From the NCBI RefSeq assembly GCF_042853465.1, contig NZ_AP031497.1, positions 2,976,001-3,040,000 on the forward strand: a stretch of 64,000 nt of DNA. The letters are read 5' to 3'. Each line of letters begins with the position of its first letter. The first letter of the stretch is position 1. Below the pieces are notes generated by a model, which had not been told where the DNA came from, ran no database searches, and worked only from the letters and a program-made list of their open reading frames with translations. The translations under genes and the position numbers were made by a program. Positions 27,930-36,144 of this stretch are shown in pieces. This DNA comes from Simiduia litorea (lineage in GTDB: Bacteria; Pseudomonadota; Gammaproteobacteria; Pseudomonadales; Cellvibrionaceae).

Positions 27930-29930
27930 TTAATGATCGGCTAGATATTTACTCAGAAATCGCTCCACTTCTTGAAATACCTGTCTGGCAGCCTCATTCT
28001 CTTCGAATATATTATGACCGGCATCCTTTATTTTTATAAACGTAAACTCTTTGCCCTCATCTTCCAATGACTCGGCCATGAGTTTAGATTGTTTGGGTAG
28101 AACCCTGCGGTCAAATTCACCCGCAATCATCAAAATGGGGGTTTGAATTTTTTTTGCATGCAAATAGGGAGAGTTGACATCCAACATGTCGGAGTCTACA
28201 TCCGGATCGCCCATCGATCGGCGAATGAAATCCTTGCCTTTTTCATCATCGAAAATTTTGCGGCTATGCTTAATTTGCGCTTTTAAATCGGATACACCAT
28301 TAATACTAATGCTGCACCGAAATAGATCGGGTGTTTTTACAGTCGCCATGAGCGCGGCATAGCCACCGTAGGAGCCGCCAACAATGCAAACCCGACCGGC
28401 ATCGACATAACCCTTTTCCACCATGAAATTGACAGCATCGGTTAAGTCGTTTTGCATGGTTCCCCCCCACTGCTTGTATCCAGCCTCTTCAAATTTTAAG
28501 CCGTAGCCAGTAGAGCCTCTAAAGTTAGGCTGAATAACAATATTTCCGAGACTGGCAACGAATTGCGCGAACATATCATACGTTGAATAATCTCGTGCAT
28601 GAGGGCCGCCATGGGGCATGATCACCATAGGCGCCATTTTTCCAGCTTTATAGCCAGGAGGAAGCAGGATGTATAAACGAATACTCAGGCCATCTCTAGC
28701 CTTATAATTCGCCAAAGCCGGTGTGGCCAACTTTTCCGGGATGAGATTGTTGTAGATATCGCCAATAAAGGTGAGCTTTTTCGTTTGATAGTTGTAAATA
28801 AAATAGGTTCCAGGGTTGTCGGTACTACTAGCCCTTATGACCACCCTTTTGCTTGTTTCTCTCGATGCCCAAGCACCAAAACTGCTATTCGGAATATTGC
28901 TAGCGATAAAGTCGTATGTCTGTTGCCGATCTTTGTCTAGATAGTGATTTTCTATTCTATCAATTTGCGTTCGGTAGCCCAGATAGTTGCCTGTTCTACT
29001 GTCGATAATTGCAGAGTGTATATCTGTATTGGGAAGTGCTGCGATAACTCTTGTGTCTTCCATTTTGCTTGTGCGCTCTATGATTTCATAGAAGCCAGTA
29101 TCTTTGTTTCGTTTGCGATAGATAAGCTTGTTTACATCCGATAGCGAAAACAGGTATTGCCGATCTTCTATCTCTTCGTCCTCTAAAAATACTTCTACGG
29201 CCTCTACCCACTCCTCATTGTCTGAAAATTCATGGATAATGATACTTTTCCTATAATAATAGTAGTCGAGTCGATAGAGAGGGTTTCCTTCCACATCTGT
29301 CATGTATTGATAGGTGCGGCTTATGCCGCGCGTTAATAGTGCAACCTCGCCGGTGTAAACATTTACCTTGTACAAATCATAGGAATTGCTGCCCCAAGCG
29401 GGCATAATAATGTGCTCTTTGTCCTTGGTTAAAAAGTTAGAAATCGAAGATAGATTTCTATTCATCTTTAGCCTGTAGTTATCATTAAACAGCAGAACTT
29501 GATTTTTTGCATTGACGTCCATGGCTACGGACCTGTGTGACATGCGGTATTTATCAAGACTAAAGCTCGGATCTTTTTTGACACGTTTCAAGTAGGATTT
29601 TTCTGTAATTTTTTCAGGCACCAATAAATTGACAACAATGCGCTCGTTGTTGGCCCAGGTCACTGAGCTAGGTCTGATAAACCCGCTCTTCATTGTGCCA
29701 GTAATTGGGTAGCCTTCTTGTTCAAAGTCTCGGATGATCAGTGTGCGGCTGTTGCCGTCTTTCATGATCAAGGCAAGGTATCTACCATCTGGAGAAAACT
29801 CAGCGTCGTAGATATCTGGCTCAGCAAGAAAATCATCAATGCTTAGCCCAGCATAAGTTGACATTGCGATAAAACTGAACAAGATAAACGTGAAGATGGC
29901 GAATAAAGTAGGCAATCTGGATCGTTTCAT
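27930..29930 (-). CDS. Secreted S9 family (prolyl oligopeptidase-type) peptidase
   Basis: 666 residues with a signal peptide (LFAIFTFILFSFIAMSTYAG). Residues about 35-400 form a beta-propeller-like domain beginning FSPDGRYLALIMKDG. The C-terminal alpha/beta-hydrolase domain has MVIMPHGGPHARDY, the nucleophile in GGSYGGY (Ser520), Asp in MIAGEFDRRVL and His in KDAGHNIF, a complete Ser-Asp-His triad. It cleaves oligopeptides in the periplasm or outside the cell. The gene is flanked on both sides by long stretches without intact genes and is AT-richer than the core genes. Confidence 0.93.
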   Translation of the reverse strand: MKRSRLPTLFAIFTFILFSFIAMSTYAGLSIDDFLAEPDIYDAEFSPDGRYLALIMKDGNSRTLIIRDFEQEGYPITGTMKSGFIRPSSVTWANNERIVVNLLVPEKITEKSYLKRVKKDPSFSLDKYRMSHRSVAMDVNAKNQVLLFNDNYRLKMNRNLSSISNFLTKDKEHIIMPAWGSNSYDLYKVNVYTGEVALLTRGISRTYQYMTDVEGNPLYRLDYYYYRKSIIIHEFSDNEEWVEAVEVFLEDEEIEDRQYLFSLSDVNKLIYRKRNKDTGFYEIIERTSKMEDTRVIAALPNTDIHSAIIDSRTGNYLGYRTQIDRIENHYLDKDRQQTYDFIASNIPNSSFGAWASRETSKRVVIRASSTDNPGTYFIYNYQTKKLTFIGDIYNNLIPEKLATPALANYKARDGLSIRLYILLPPGYKAGKMAPMVIMPHGGPHARDYSTYDMFAQFVASLGNIVIQPNFRGSTGYGLKFEEAGYKQWGGTMQNDLTDAVNFMVEKGYVDAGRVCIVGGSYGGYAALMATVKTPDLFRCSISINGVSDLKAQIKHSRKIFDDEKGKDFIRRSMGDPDVDSDMLDVNSPYLHAKKIQTPILMIAGEFDRRVLPKQSKLMAESLEDEGKEFTFIKIKDAGHNIFEENEAARQVFQEVERFLSKYLADH

Positions 29931-30421
29931 GATTTCTGACGGTTATTTTTAATTATTTTCATGTTAACTAAAAGCCATAAAACAAAACAGCAGAAAATCA
30001 CTATATTCACGGATATTGATACTCAGGGATTTAGTTTCTGGTAGCAGCGCTAAGCGGCTTATCGAGAGCTGCGTATGGCGGTCAAGCTTTAGGTGTTCAA
30101 CGGCGACTCATTCCTTACAAATAAATTCACTGCAAATTTAGAGCCAAATTCGCCGCCATTAGATTATTAGTAAAAGGAACTATGCAAGCCCCTGCCAGCT
30201 CCTCATCATATCAACCACTCCAAGCTACTCATCCAGCAATCCGTGCGCTGCAGCTTTCGCTGTGGCATTGATACCTAGAGCAACAATTTCGAAAATCGAC
30301 AGCAACGGATTGAAGGTATAATTATCACCCAACCTAAATATTGTTCATACACGAGTGCGCTTATGCCGTAATACCAAACCACCACCATCTTTTATTAGAA
30401 ATTGGTTCCACTTAAATCGAG
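29931..30421. other. Intergenic stretch before the pseudogene
   Basis: About 490 bp, AT-rich near the peptidase start, with no intact gene. Part of it may belong to the upstream end of the decayed gene that becomes readable at 30422. Confidence 0.35.
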
Positions 30422-30935
30422 ACATGGACATCACTGAATGTAATTCATCGACTGTTTAAGAGCAATTTAGTCAATATTTTCGGAGAAGGCTTCTGTAGAA
30501 ATGCACCAAATGCCGGCTTTGACGGAAAGTTATTGGTCATGAACATTCATAACTGCGACGGCAATAAATTACTCATTCTTTTTCACCTAGGCCGTGATGC
30601 ATCGCGCTCGTGAATCGTTGCCAAGACAGAAACAGGCCTGCAATTCAAACATGATCATCGCCACAATAATGGTAGTGAAGATGCATTAATACAGTACGGG
30701 GGCCATGCCCGGGAATCGGGCTGGGCACCGGTGCAATCTTTCTCTTATAGATGCAGACACAAAAGAGCTATTCGTACGCTAGGGCATCACCCAATCCAAT
30801 GGCAACACTTGGCAAATGTATATCTACCCAAAGATATTCACCTATCGGATGGTGCGCGAAGCGCGGGAATTCAGAGCGAACTTCGAATTGACCAAGCCCA
30901 CAAAGGCACCAGCGGCACCATGAGGTTGGGAATAA
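30422..30935 (+). pseudogene. Decayed secreted-protein gene with stops and a frameshift
   Basis: One frame reads NIFGEGFCRNAPNAGFDG, LLVMNIHNCDGNKLLIL, a TGA at 30611-30613, then TETGLQFKHDHRHNNGSEDA and YGGHARESGWAPVQSF. Between about 30735 and 30750 the sense shifts frame and continues LIDADTKELF, a TAG, WQMYIYPKIFTYRMVREARE and FRANFELTKPTKAPAAP, then TGA. The order of these blocks (HDHRH, Asp-Ala-Tyr-Gly-Gly, an FRA(N/D)F(E/D)LTKP end) matches my recollection of a family of small bacterial proteins of unknown function. At least two in-frame stops plus a shift make it non-functional. Confidence 0.5.
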
Positions 30936-31110
30936 TAGAGACTAGGTTTTATCTTCAGATCAATATGGACAAAACCAAAGTCTTATAAATACTATCAAGG
31001 CCTGCGGACAAGCAGCTTACAACAAGTAATACGATACGTTTTGGAACAGAAGGAAACTTAAGGCGAATACTGTCGCCAGTTTTCGCCTCCATTCCAACCA
31101 ATACTTTCGT

Positions 31111-33291
31111 TTACAACTTGGAAATAGTGACTGACTCGCCAGAGGGTAAGTCAATATTTACGATACGGTTTTGCGCGCCTGCGAGAATTTTATCGCCATC
31201 CACATAGACTGCACTCACTAAATAACTACCGCGCTCTACCAAACTACATACATTATTTTCCAAATCAAAGCGCACCATGGGTGAACCACCTAATAGCGCT
31301 TCCTTACCGTCAGCCCGAATGGTCACCGTATTAAGTGAGTTATAGTCGAAACTCATAACATTTTGCCCGATCCTATTCATACAAGTATCGGCCAACACAC
31401 TTTTATCACCCGTTAAAAAATTATAAAAGCTGAGTTCTCCTCGCGCTCCATCCAGCACATAAAGGCCTTCACTGGTCACCACAAAATCTGTCACTAGCGT
31501 TACTGAAAGATCTTCATAGCGATAGGCACTCGAACGATGTAAGGTTGCAATATCGACAGCAATGATGTGACCATTTACATAATCCGCGACCAATAGCCTT
31601 TCGCCCACTTCATCTAAACTAAAGCTTGTCACACTCCCTACAACCACACCGGTTCCAACACCTGCCCCTAATAGCTGGCGTTTAACTTCTGTCGTAGGGT
31701 CATAGGAATAAATTTCATTATTGGTACCATAATAAACAAGCCCATCTTCTGCCACAACTAAACCGCTGGCGCCCGCACCGTTACCGCCCTCAATATTAAT
31801 GAGCGTAGTACGATCACCACTATCCAGATCAATAGAAAACAATTTTGAGGGAGCATTTCCTTGATCATCGAGCACTAAAAGCGCGTCTCCGCTTAATGCA
31901 AGATCTCGGGGAAACTGTAGGGGGCCACCATCCCCGACACCTGCTTTGACAGGAACGGTGCGGGTACCGGAATCCAAATCAACTGCATATACAGTATTTA
32001 CACCGTCATCCCCAACCCAAATTCGATTACCAGAAAGATCAAATACTGCAGATCGGGGCTGATCAAAAGGCGAATCCAGATTGTCAACGCCTTCACTAAA
32101 GTAACTTACGGTACTATCAGCCAATACTATCTTGGCAATACTGGTTATGCCGACGGCATATAGGGCCGAGTTATTTGAATCTGCCGTCAAAAGTACCGCT
32201 GTATTATCCAATGTAGCAATCATGCTTGAGCGCAATCCGCTATCCACATCTATTTCAATGATCCCTACATTAAGACTATTGAGGCTTTCCAAGGCAAAGA
32301 GTTTACTATCTGCCCAGACGATAGCAGAACCGGAAAAAGCTTCTCTGTCGTCTACCGCTTGGCTTGTGACAAGGCTTAAAGCTTTAGATTGCACATCAAA
32401 ACTATAGACTTCAGACTCCTCCACATTAATACTTTGATCTATGGGAAAGCGCGTTACCATAACAAAATAACGACGGCTACCCGCATCAAACGCACTACTG
32501 ATGACATTGGTAAAGGACCAAGTTGCTGAGTCATGGTTTAAGCTTATGCTTGCTTCTACTTCGTTTAAACCCCCGTCCACTGGCGTACTGATTATTTGTA
32601 AAACTCCAGCGTTAACATCTGCAGACAGAATATGATTGGTTGCCGGATCCAACGCAGGAGCCCAATTGACAGAAAATTCACCCAGCTCTGTTGCCGCGAG
32701 AGTGTCCAATTCTAATTTATAGGAAGGCGAATAATTTTGTAATGCCAGTAATTCACCGGCACCACCTTTCATCAAGGTAGTAGGTAACTGTAGTCTGCTT
32801 ATCAGTGTGGGATTTTCTGGCACATTACTCAAGCCTTCATCATCTACAACTTCGACGTCGATACTTGTCTCGCCGATCGGTAAATCTATCGTTGCAGTCC
32901 AACTTACTTGATCATCACTATCATCATCACTACCCACATCTACTAGGGTAGCCATCGCTCCTCGACGCACAGAATTTAATGGTGCGGACCTTACGATGTT
33001 AGCTTGGATGCCATTCACATTAACCGATGTGACACGCCCATTATCCCGAGCCGTGCCTCGAACTGTTACCTTATCACTGTCTGTATGAGACCTATGCCAA
33101 GGATAATTAACGGTAATAGCCGGCGTAAAGCCTGTTGGCGTTGGCGTTGGCGTTGGTGTTGGTGTTGGTGTTGGTGTTGGTGTTGGTGTAACTGTGGCAC
33201 CCTGTCCGCCACCCGACCCGCCACCACCGCCACAGCCTACTAGCGCTGCGCACAGAGCAACAGTTAACATTACTTTCGATTTAGTAATCAT
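31111..33291 (-). CDS. Beta-propeller lipoprotein with Gly-rich and Thr-Pro linker
   Basis: 726 residues. The lipoprotein signal ends in LVGC, followed by a Gly/Ser run and a (Thr-Pro)n linker encoded by the hexanucleotide repeat at 33134-33187. An Ig-like domain (residues about 60-150: VTVRGTARDNGRVTSVNVNG, IDVEVVDDEGLSNVPENP) is followed by about 550 residues of propeller-like repeats with recurring (D)LDSGxRT and VDLDSGTRTVPV blades (NHL/YncE-like). Presumably surface-exposed and involved in binding; the ligand is unknown. No neighbour indicates its role. Confidence 0.85.
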   Translation of the reverse strand: MITKSKVMLTVALCAALVGCGGGGGSGGGQGATVTPTPTPTPTPTPTPTPTPTGFTPAITVNYPWHRSHTDSDKVTVRGTARDNGRVTSVNVNGIQANIVRSAPLNSVRRGAMATLVDVGSDDDSDDQVSWTATIDLPIGETSIDVEVVDDEGLSNVPENPTLISRLQLPTTLMKGGAGELLALQNYSPSYKLELDTLAATELGEFSVNWAPALDPATNHILSADVNAGVLQIISTPVDGGLNEVEASISLNHDSATWSFTNVISSAFDAGSRRYFVMVTRFPIDQSINVEESEVYSFDVQSKALSLVTSQAVDDREAFSGSAIVWADSKLFALESLNSLNVGIIEIDVDSGLRSSMIATLDNTAVLLTADSNNSALYAVGITSIAKIVLADSTVSYFSEGVDNLDSPFDQPRSAVFDLSGNRIWVGDDGVNTVYAVDLDSGTRTVPVKAGVGDGGPLQFPRDLALSGDALLVLDDQGNAPSKLFSIDLDSGDRTTLINIEGGNGAGASGLVVAEDGLVYYGTNNEIYSYDPTTEVKRQLLGAGVGTGVVVGSVTSFSLDEVGERLLVADYVNGHIIAVDIATLHRSSAYRYEDLSVTLVTDFVVTSEGLYVLDGARGELSFYNFLTGDKSVLADTCMNRIGQNVMSFDYNSLNTVTIRADGKEALLGGSPMVRFDLENNVCSLVERGSYLVSAVYVDGDKILAGAQNRIVNIDLPSGESVTISKL
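33134..33187. repeat. Nine tandem hexamers encoding the Thr-Pro linker
   Basis: Three GTTGGC and six GTTGGT units lie head to tail inside the lipoprotein gene. Because the unit is 6 bp, unit gain or loss keeps frame and only changes linker length by two residues. Confidence 0.95.
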
Positions 33292-33402
33292 GCTTACCCT
33301 TAACAGTATTTATTAGCTTTATGTGTGCTTCAACGCTCAATGCCAAAATCCATCTGCTACTTTTGAATTGCGGTAGAGATTAATAGATCGATAGGGTCAT
33401 TG

Positions 33403-34116
33403 TCATTCATTTTTTGCACTAATAAATGCCTCTGACTTTCTATCACCGCCGCGGCCCAAAGGCGTCGCTCGCCGACCCGTCTTGGCTTCAATCTGCGCCT
33501 TAAATCGATCGTCCCCCAAAGCCCAGGCTTTGTTGGTTGCCTCTCGAATTGCGGTCAGATCCCGCTCCGGCATACGCCCACGAAATAACCCTCGGTAAGC
33601 CTTTTGGCGCTCAACGTCATTGCTAGCCAGTTGACAATAGACCGGGTGCGGCGTCAACAACTGAATCGGTTTGCCTAGGGCATTGCGCTGATAACTGGAC
33701 CAAGGGTAATCCGCTGCATGCGCAAACATGTCTGCACGAACGGGATTCAACTCAATATAGCGGTACACCGTTAACAAATAGCTGTCTGTGCTCACCAACG
33801 TAGATTTATATCGCCCCTCCCAAAGGGTTCCAGTACGGCCATAAGTGAAGTTGAAATATTGAACATACCTGCGACCCTGCGCCTGCATCATGCGACTAAC
33901 ACTTTGTTCCGTACTGGGGGTAACCAGCAAGTGAACATGATTAGTCATTAATACAAACGCGTGAATGGCAACATCATACTTAACCGCTGCGTCTTTGAGA
34001 AAAGCCAAATAGGCCTTGTAGTCAGCGTCGTCGTAAAAACAAGCTTCGCGATTATTACCGCGCTGGATGACATGTTGGGCGCAGCCAGGCAAATAAAGAC
34101 GAGGTAAACGCGCCAA
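33403..34116 (-). CDS. RAYT: REP-associated tyrosine transposase (TnpA-REP)
   Basis: A 237-residue HUH/Y1 transposase domain protein. It starts MARLPRLYLPGCAQHVIQRGNNREACF, the RAYT start, with the HUH motif HVHLLV and the catalytic Tyr region LLTVYRYIELNPVRA. A basic C-terminal extension follows (GRRATPLGRGGDRKSEAF). RAYTs are usually single-copy, domesticated relatives of IS200/IS605 transposases that move or maintain REP sequences. The start is a TTG at 34116. Short repeated words (GACTCTGACCC, GACCCCATTGATC) lie just upstream and were later hit by an IS4 element. Confidence 0.93.
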   Translation of the reverse strand: MARLPRLYLPGCAQHVIQRGNNREACFYDDADYKAYLAFLKDAAVKYDVAIHAFVLMTNHVHLLVTPSTEQSVSRMMQAQGRRYVQYFNFTYGRTGTLWEGRYKSTLVSTDSYLLTVYRYIELNPVRADMFAHAADYPWSSYQRNALGKPIQLLTPHPVYCQLASNDVERQKAYRGLFRGRMPERDLTAIREATNKAWALGDDRFKAQIEAKTGRRATPLGRGGDRKSEAFISAKNE

Positions 34117-34174
34117 GAAAGGATTCTCAATGAAACCTAGGCCAAAATTAGTTGACCTAGGCTATAAAATCAAT

Positions 34175-34185
34175 GACTCTGACCC
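34175..34185. repeat. Left target-site duplication of the IS4-type element
   Basis: GACTCTGACCC immediately before the left inverted repeat is identical to the 11 bases right after the right inverted repeat (35703-35713). Confidence 0.9.
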
Positions 34186-35702
34186 GAATGGCACTAAGTT
34201 AAGCCTGATCTTGGGGCTGTAAATGCGATAAAATATCCTCGTATTCAATTACGGAAACGCCTCTATGCAGCTCTTTCTTTCGCCCGACTTTAACATTCAA
34301 AGCCTACGAAGAAAACCGAAGTCTGCAGCGCAAAAAATAAAGGAATTTAAGGAGAAAATTCAGTCCCACAGCCTGACCAATATTGGTCGTGTGCTTGAGG
34401 CATTTATCCCTGCATCGCTATTCGATGAACATCGACCTAAAACTTCTAGACGACGTATATTCAGCATCGAGAATACGTTTTGGGGGCTATTTCTTCAAGC
34501 CCTGCAGCCAGATAGTAGTTGTCAGTCAATTGTTCATCAATTTCGAACTTCTGAAAGGGGTAATAAATCTAGCATATCAGCATCTACTTCAGCGTACTGC
34601 CAAGCAAGAAAACGCTTACCAACTGAACTATTGTCGACCATTTTTAATCACACGGCGCAGCTAAAGGATACTAAGCATCCCCTTTTGGGGCGGCGAGTTG
34701 TGTGCGCCGACGGAACTGGGCTTTTAGCAGCTGACACGGAAGAAAATCAAGGTGTGTGGCCTCAGCAATCGAGCCAAAAGGAAGGCTGTGGTTTTTCGCA
34801 GATTCGTTTGTGCGCTTTGTGTAATTTACATACTGGCGTTGCAATAGACTACCGAGTAGGTAATAAACGCTCACACGAATTACCATTACTTAGAGATCAA
34901 GAAAATAGTTTCGCTAAAAATGACGTTTTTATTGGTGATAAGGGCTTTATTTGCTTTTATGACCAGGCTAGATTACTAGATATTGGAGTTGACTCAATCG
35001 TTGCTCTCGCACGTCGAAAGCCTGTCTCAGCAGGTGACGCCGAAAAAATTATTGGTGATAATGATCTTCTAATTAACGTGCCAAAATTCACTAGCACTGT
35101 GGCTCGAAGTCGATACCCAAAAGAGCGTTGGTCTGCATTACCTGATGCTATTCAGATGAGGCAGATAAAAGTTGATTTCAGCTTTCCGGGGTACCGTTCA
35201 AAGGGAGTTTACTTGCTAACAACGCTGCTGGATGAGGTTAGGTATCCTGCTGCATTGATTGCGGAGCTTTATCGCCAGCGGTGGGGAATTGAGCTCTACT
35301 TTCGTGACCTTAAAACTACTTTGGGAATGGAATTTATTAAAGCAAAAACACCTGAGATGGCTAGAAAAGAAATCCAGATGTTTTTTATCGTATTCAACGT
35401 TATACGCTACCTAATGTCGGAAGCTGGAAATGGTTCAGGTGATATCGTTCTGGCGTTTAAATCTTGCGTACAAACGTTGATATCCTATTGTAATAACGGC
35501 AACACTCTACCCACCAAAACCTCTGTAATGAACATAAGTTTTTTGCTAAGCGAAATCATGAAGTGCACGCTCTACCAAAGGCAAGGGCGGATTGAGCCTA
35601 GGCAAATAAAACAAAGGCCAAAACCCTTTAAACTCATGACAAAACCGAGATCGGTATTGAAAGAGGAAATGCTATCGCAGGCGGCTTAACTTAGTGCCAT
35701 TC
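34186..35702 (+). mobile_element. Complete IS4-family insertion sequence (1517 bp)
   Basis: Terminal inverted repeats GAATGGCACTAAGTTAAGCC (34186-34205) and its exact complement (35683-35702) bound a single transposase gene. An 11-bp direct repeat GACTCTGACCC flanks both ends, the size expected for the IS4 family. The perfect 20-bp repeats, identical duplication and intact transposase suggest recent insertion. The target lies in the RAYT-linked repeat region. Confidence 0.95.
34265..35689 (+). CDS. IS4 family transposase
   Basis: A 474-residue DDE transposase. The N-terminal domain (LTNIGRVLEAFIPASLF, SAYCQARKRLP) precedes the catalytic core with VCADGTGLLAADTEENQGVWPQ (first Asp), DVFIGDKGFICFYD (second Asp) and the YREK-like block LYRQRWGIELYFRDLKTTLGME, which supplies the catalytic Glu. 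The insertion domain between the second Asp and the Glu is beta-rich, as in IS4. The whole reading frame is intact and AT-rich compared with the core genes. Confidence 0.95.
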   Translation: MQLFLSPDFNIQSLRRKPKSAAQKIKEFKEKIQSHSLTNIGRVLEAFIPASLFDEHRPKTSRRRIFSIENTFWGLFLQALQPDSSCQSIVHQFRTSERGNKSSISASTSAYCQARKRLPTELLSTIFNHTAQLKDTKHPLLGRRVVCADGTGLLAADTEENQGVWPQQSSQKEGCGFSQIRLCALCNLHTGVAIDYRVGNKRSHELPLLRDQENSFAKNDVFIGDKGFICFYDQARLLDIGVDSIVALARRKPVSAGDAEKIIGDNDLLINVPKFTSTVARSRYPKERWSALPDAIQMRQIKVDFSFPGYRSKGVYLLTTLLDEVRYPAALIAELYRQRWGIELYFRDLKTTLGMEFIKAKTPEMARKEIQMFFIVFNVIRYLMSEAGNGSGDIVLAFKSCVQTLISYCNNGNTLPTKTSVMNISFLLSEIMKCTLYQRQGRIEPRQIKQRPKPFKLMTKPRSVLKEEMLSQAA

Positions 35703-35713
35703 GACTCTGACCC
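35703..35713. repeat. Right target-site duplication of the IS4-type element
   Basis: GACTCTGACCC, identical to 34175-34185. Confidence 0.9.
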
Positions 35714-35747
35714 CATTGATCCCAGCTAATGAGCGACCCCATTGATC
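35709..35747. repeat. Two copies of GACCCCATTGATC
   Basis: The 13-mer occurs at 35709-35721 and 35735-35747, 26 bp apart, and the word ATTGATC occurs again at once after the second. Related words (ATCAATGACTCTGACCC) lie left of the IS element, so before the insertion this was one repeat-rich stretch next to the RAYT gene. Confidence 0.7.
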
Positions 35748-36141
35748 ATTGATCGGCGACTCCTACCAACGGGTAACCTTCAGGCTGCTCAACGAATTCT
35801 ACTATTGGAAAAACCTCATCGGTCTTTAACAAATAGGCCCTACTATCTTGATTAATCTGTACTCTAAGTACCCCATCGAAATATTCGCAATCACCAGCAA
35901 AGCAAGGGATATTCCGCGGATAAAACCACCGCCCCAGCTCGGATTCCACAACAAAATTTTGCCCCGTCAACTTCAAACGAACTGACTCTCCCGGTCGAAT
36001 TTCGTGTTTATAACCGGATGAATTAACCTCTATTTTAACCCATGAATTATTATAAATATCAACGTATGCCAGACGAGGGCAGCCTATCAAGAAAAAAACC
36101 AATACACATAACAACATCAATGTCTTTATTTTCATTATCAT
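35746..36141 (-). CDS. Small lipoprotein downstream of the RHS gene (candidate immunity or accessory protein)
   Basis: 131 residues. A signal peptide with lipobox (LMLLCVLVFFLIGC) predicts a lipid-anchored envelope protein. The body has two Cys (CFAGDCEYFDG) and is mainly beta. The start is 3 bp after the RHS stop, so it is almost certainly co-transcribed. No family recognised. A small gene directly after an RHS toxin gene often encodes the immunity protein; an envelope location would fit a tip domain acting in the periplasm. This is inference from position only. Its 3' end touches the repeat region next to the IS4 element. Confidence 0.65.
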   Translation of the reverse strand: MIMKIKTLMLLCVLVFFLIGCPRLAYVDIYNNSWVKIEVNSSGYKHEIRPGESVRLKLTGQNFVVESELGRWFYPRNIPCFAGDCEYFDGVLRVQINQDSRAYLLKTDEVFPIVEFVEQPEGYPLVGVADQ

Positions 36142-36144
36142 GGT

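Noticed and set aside
30731..30988. 85-residue open frame on the plus strand
   Set aside because: It begins out of register inside the decayed gene; the neighbouring frame carries the recognisable blocks.
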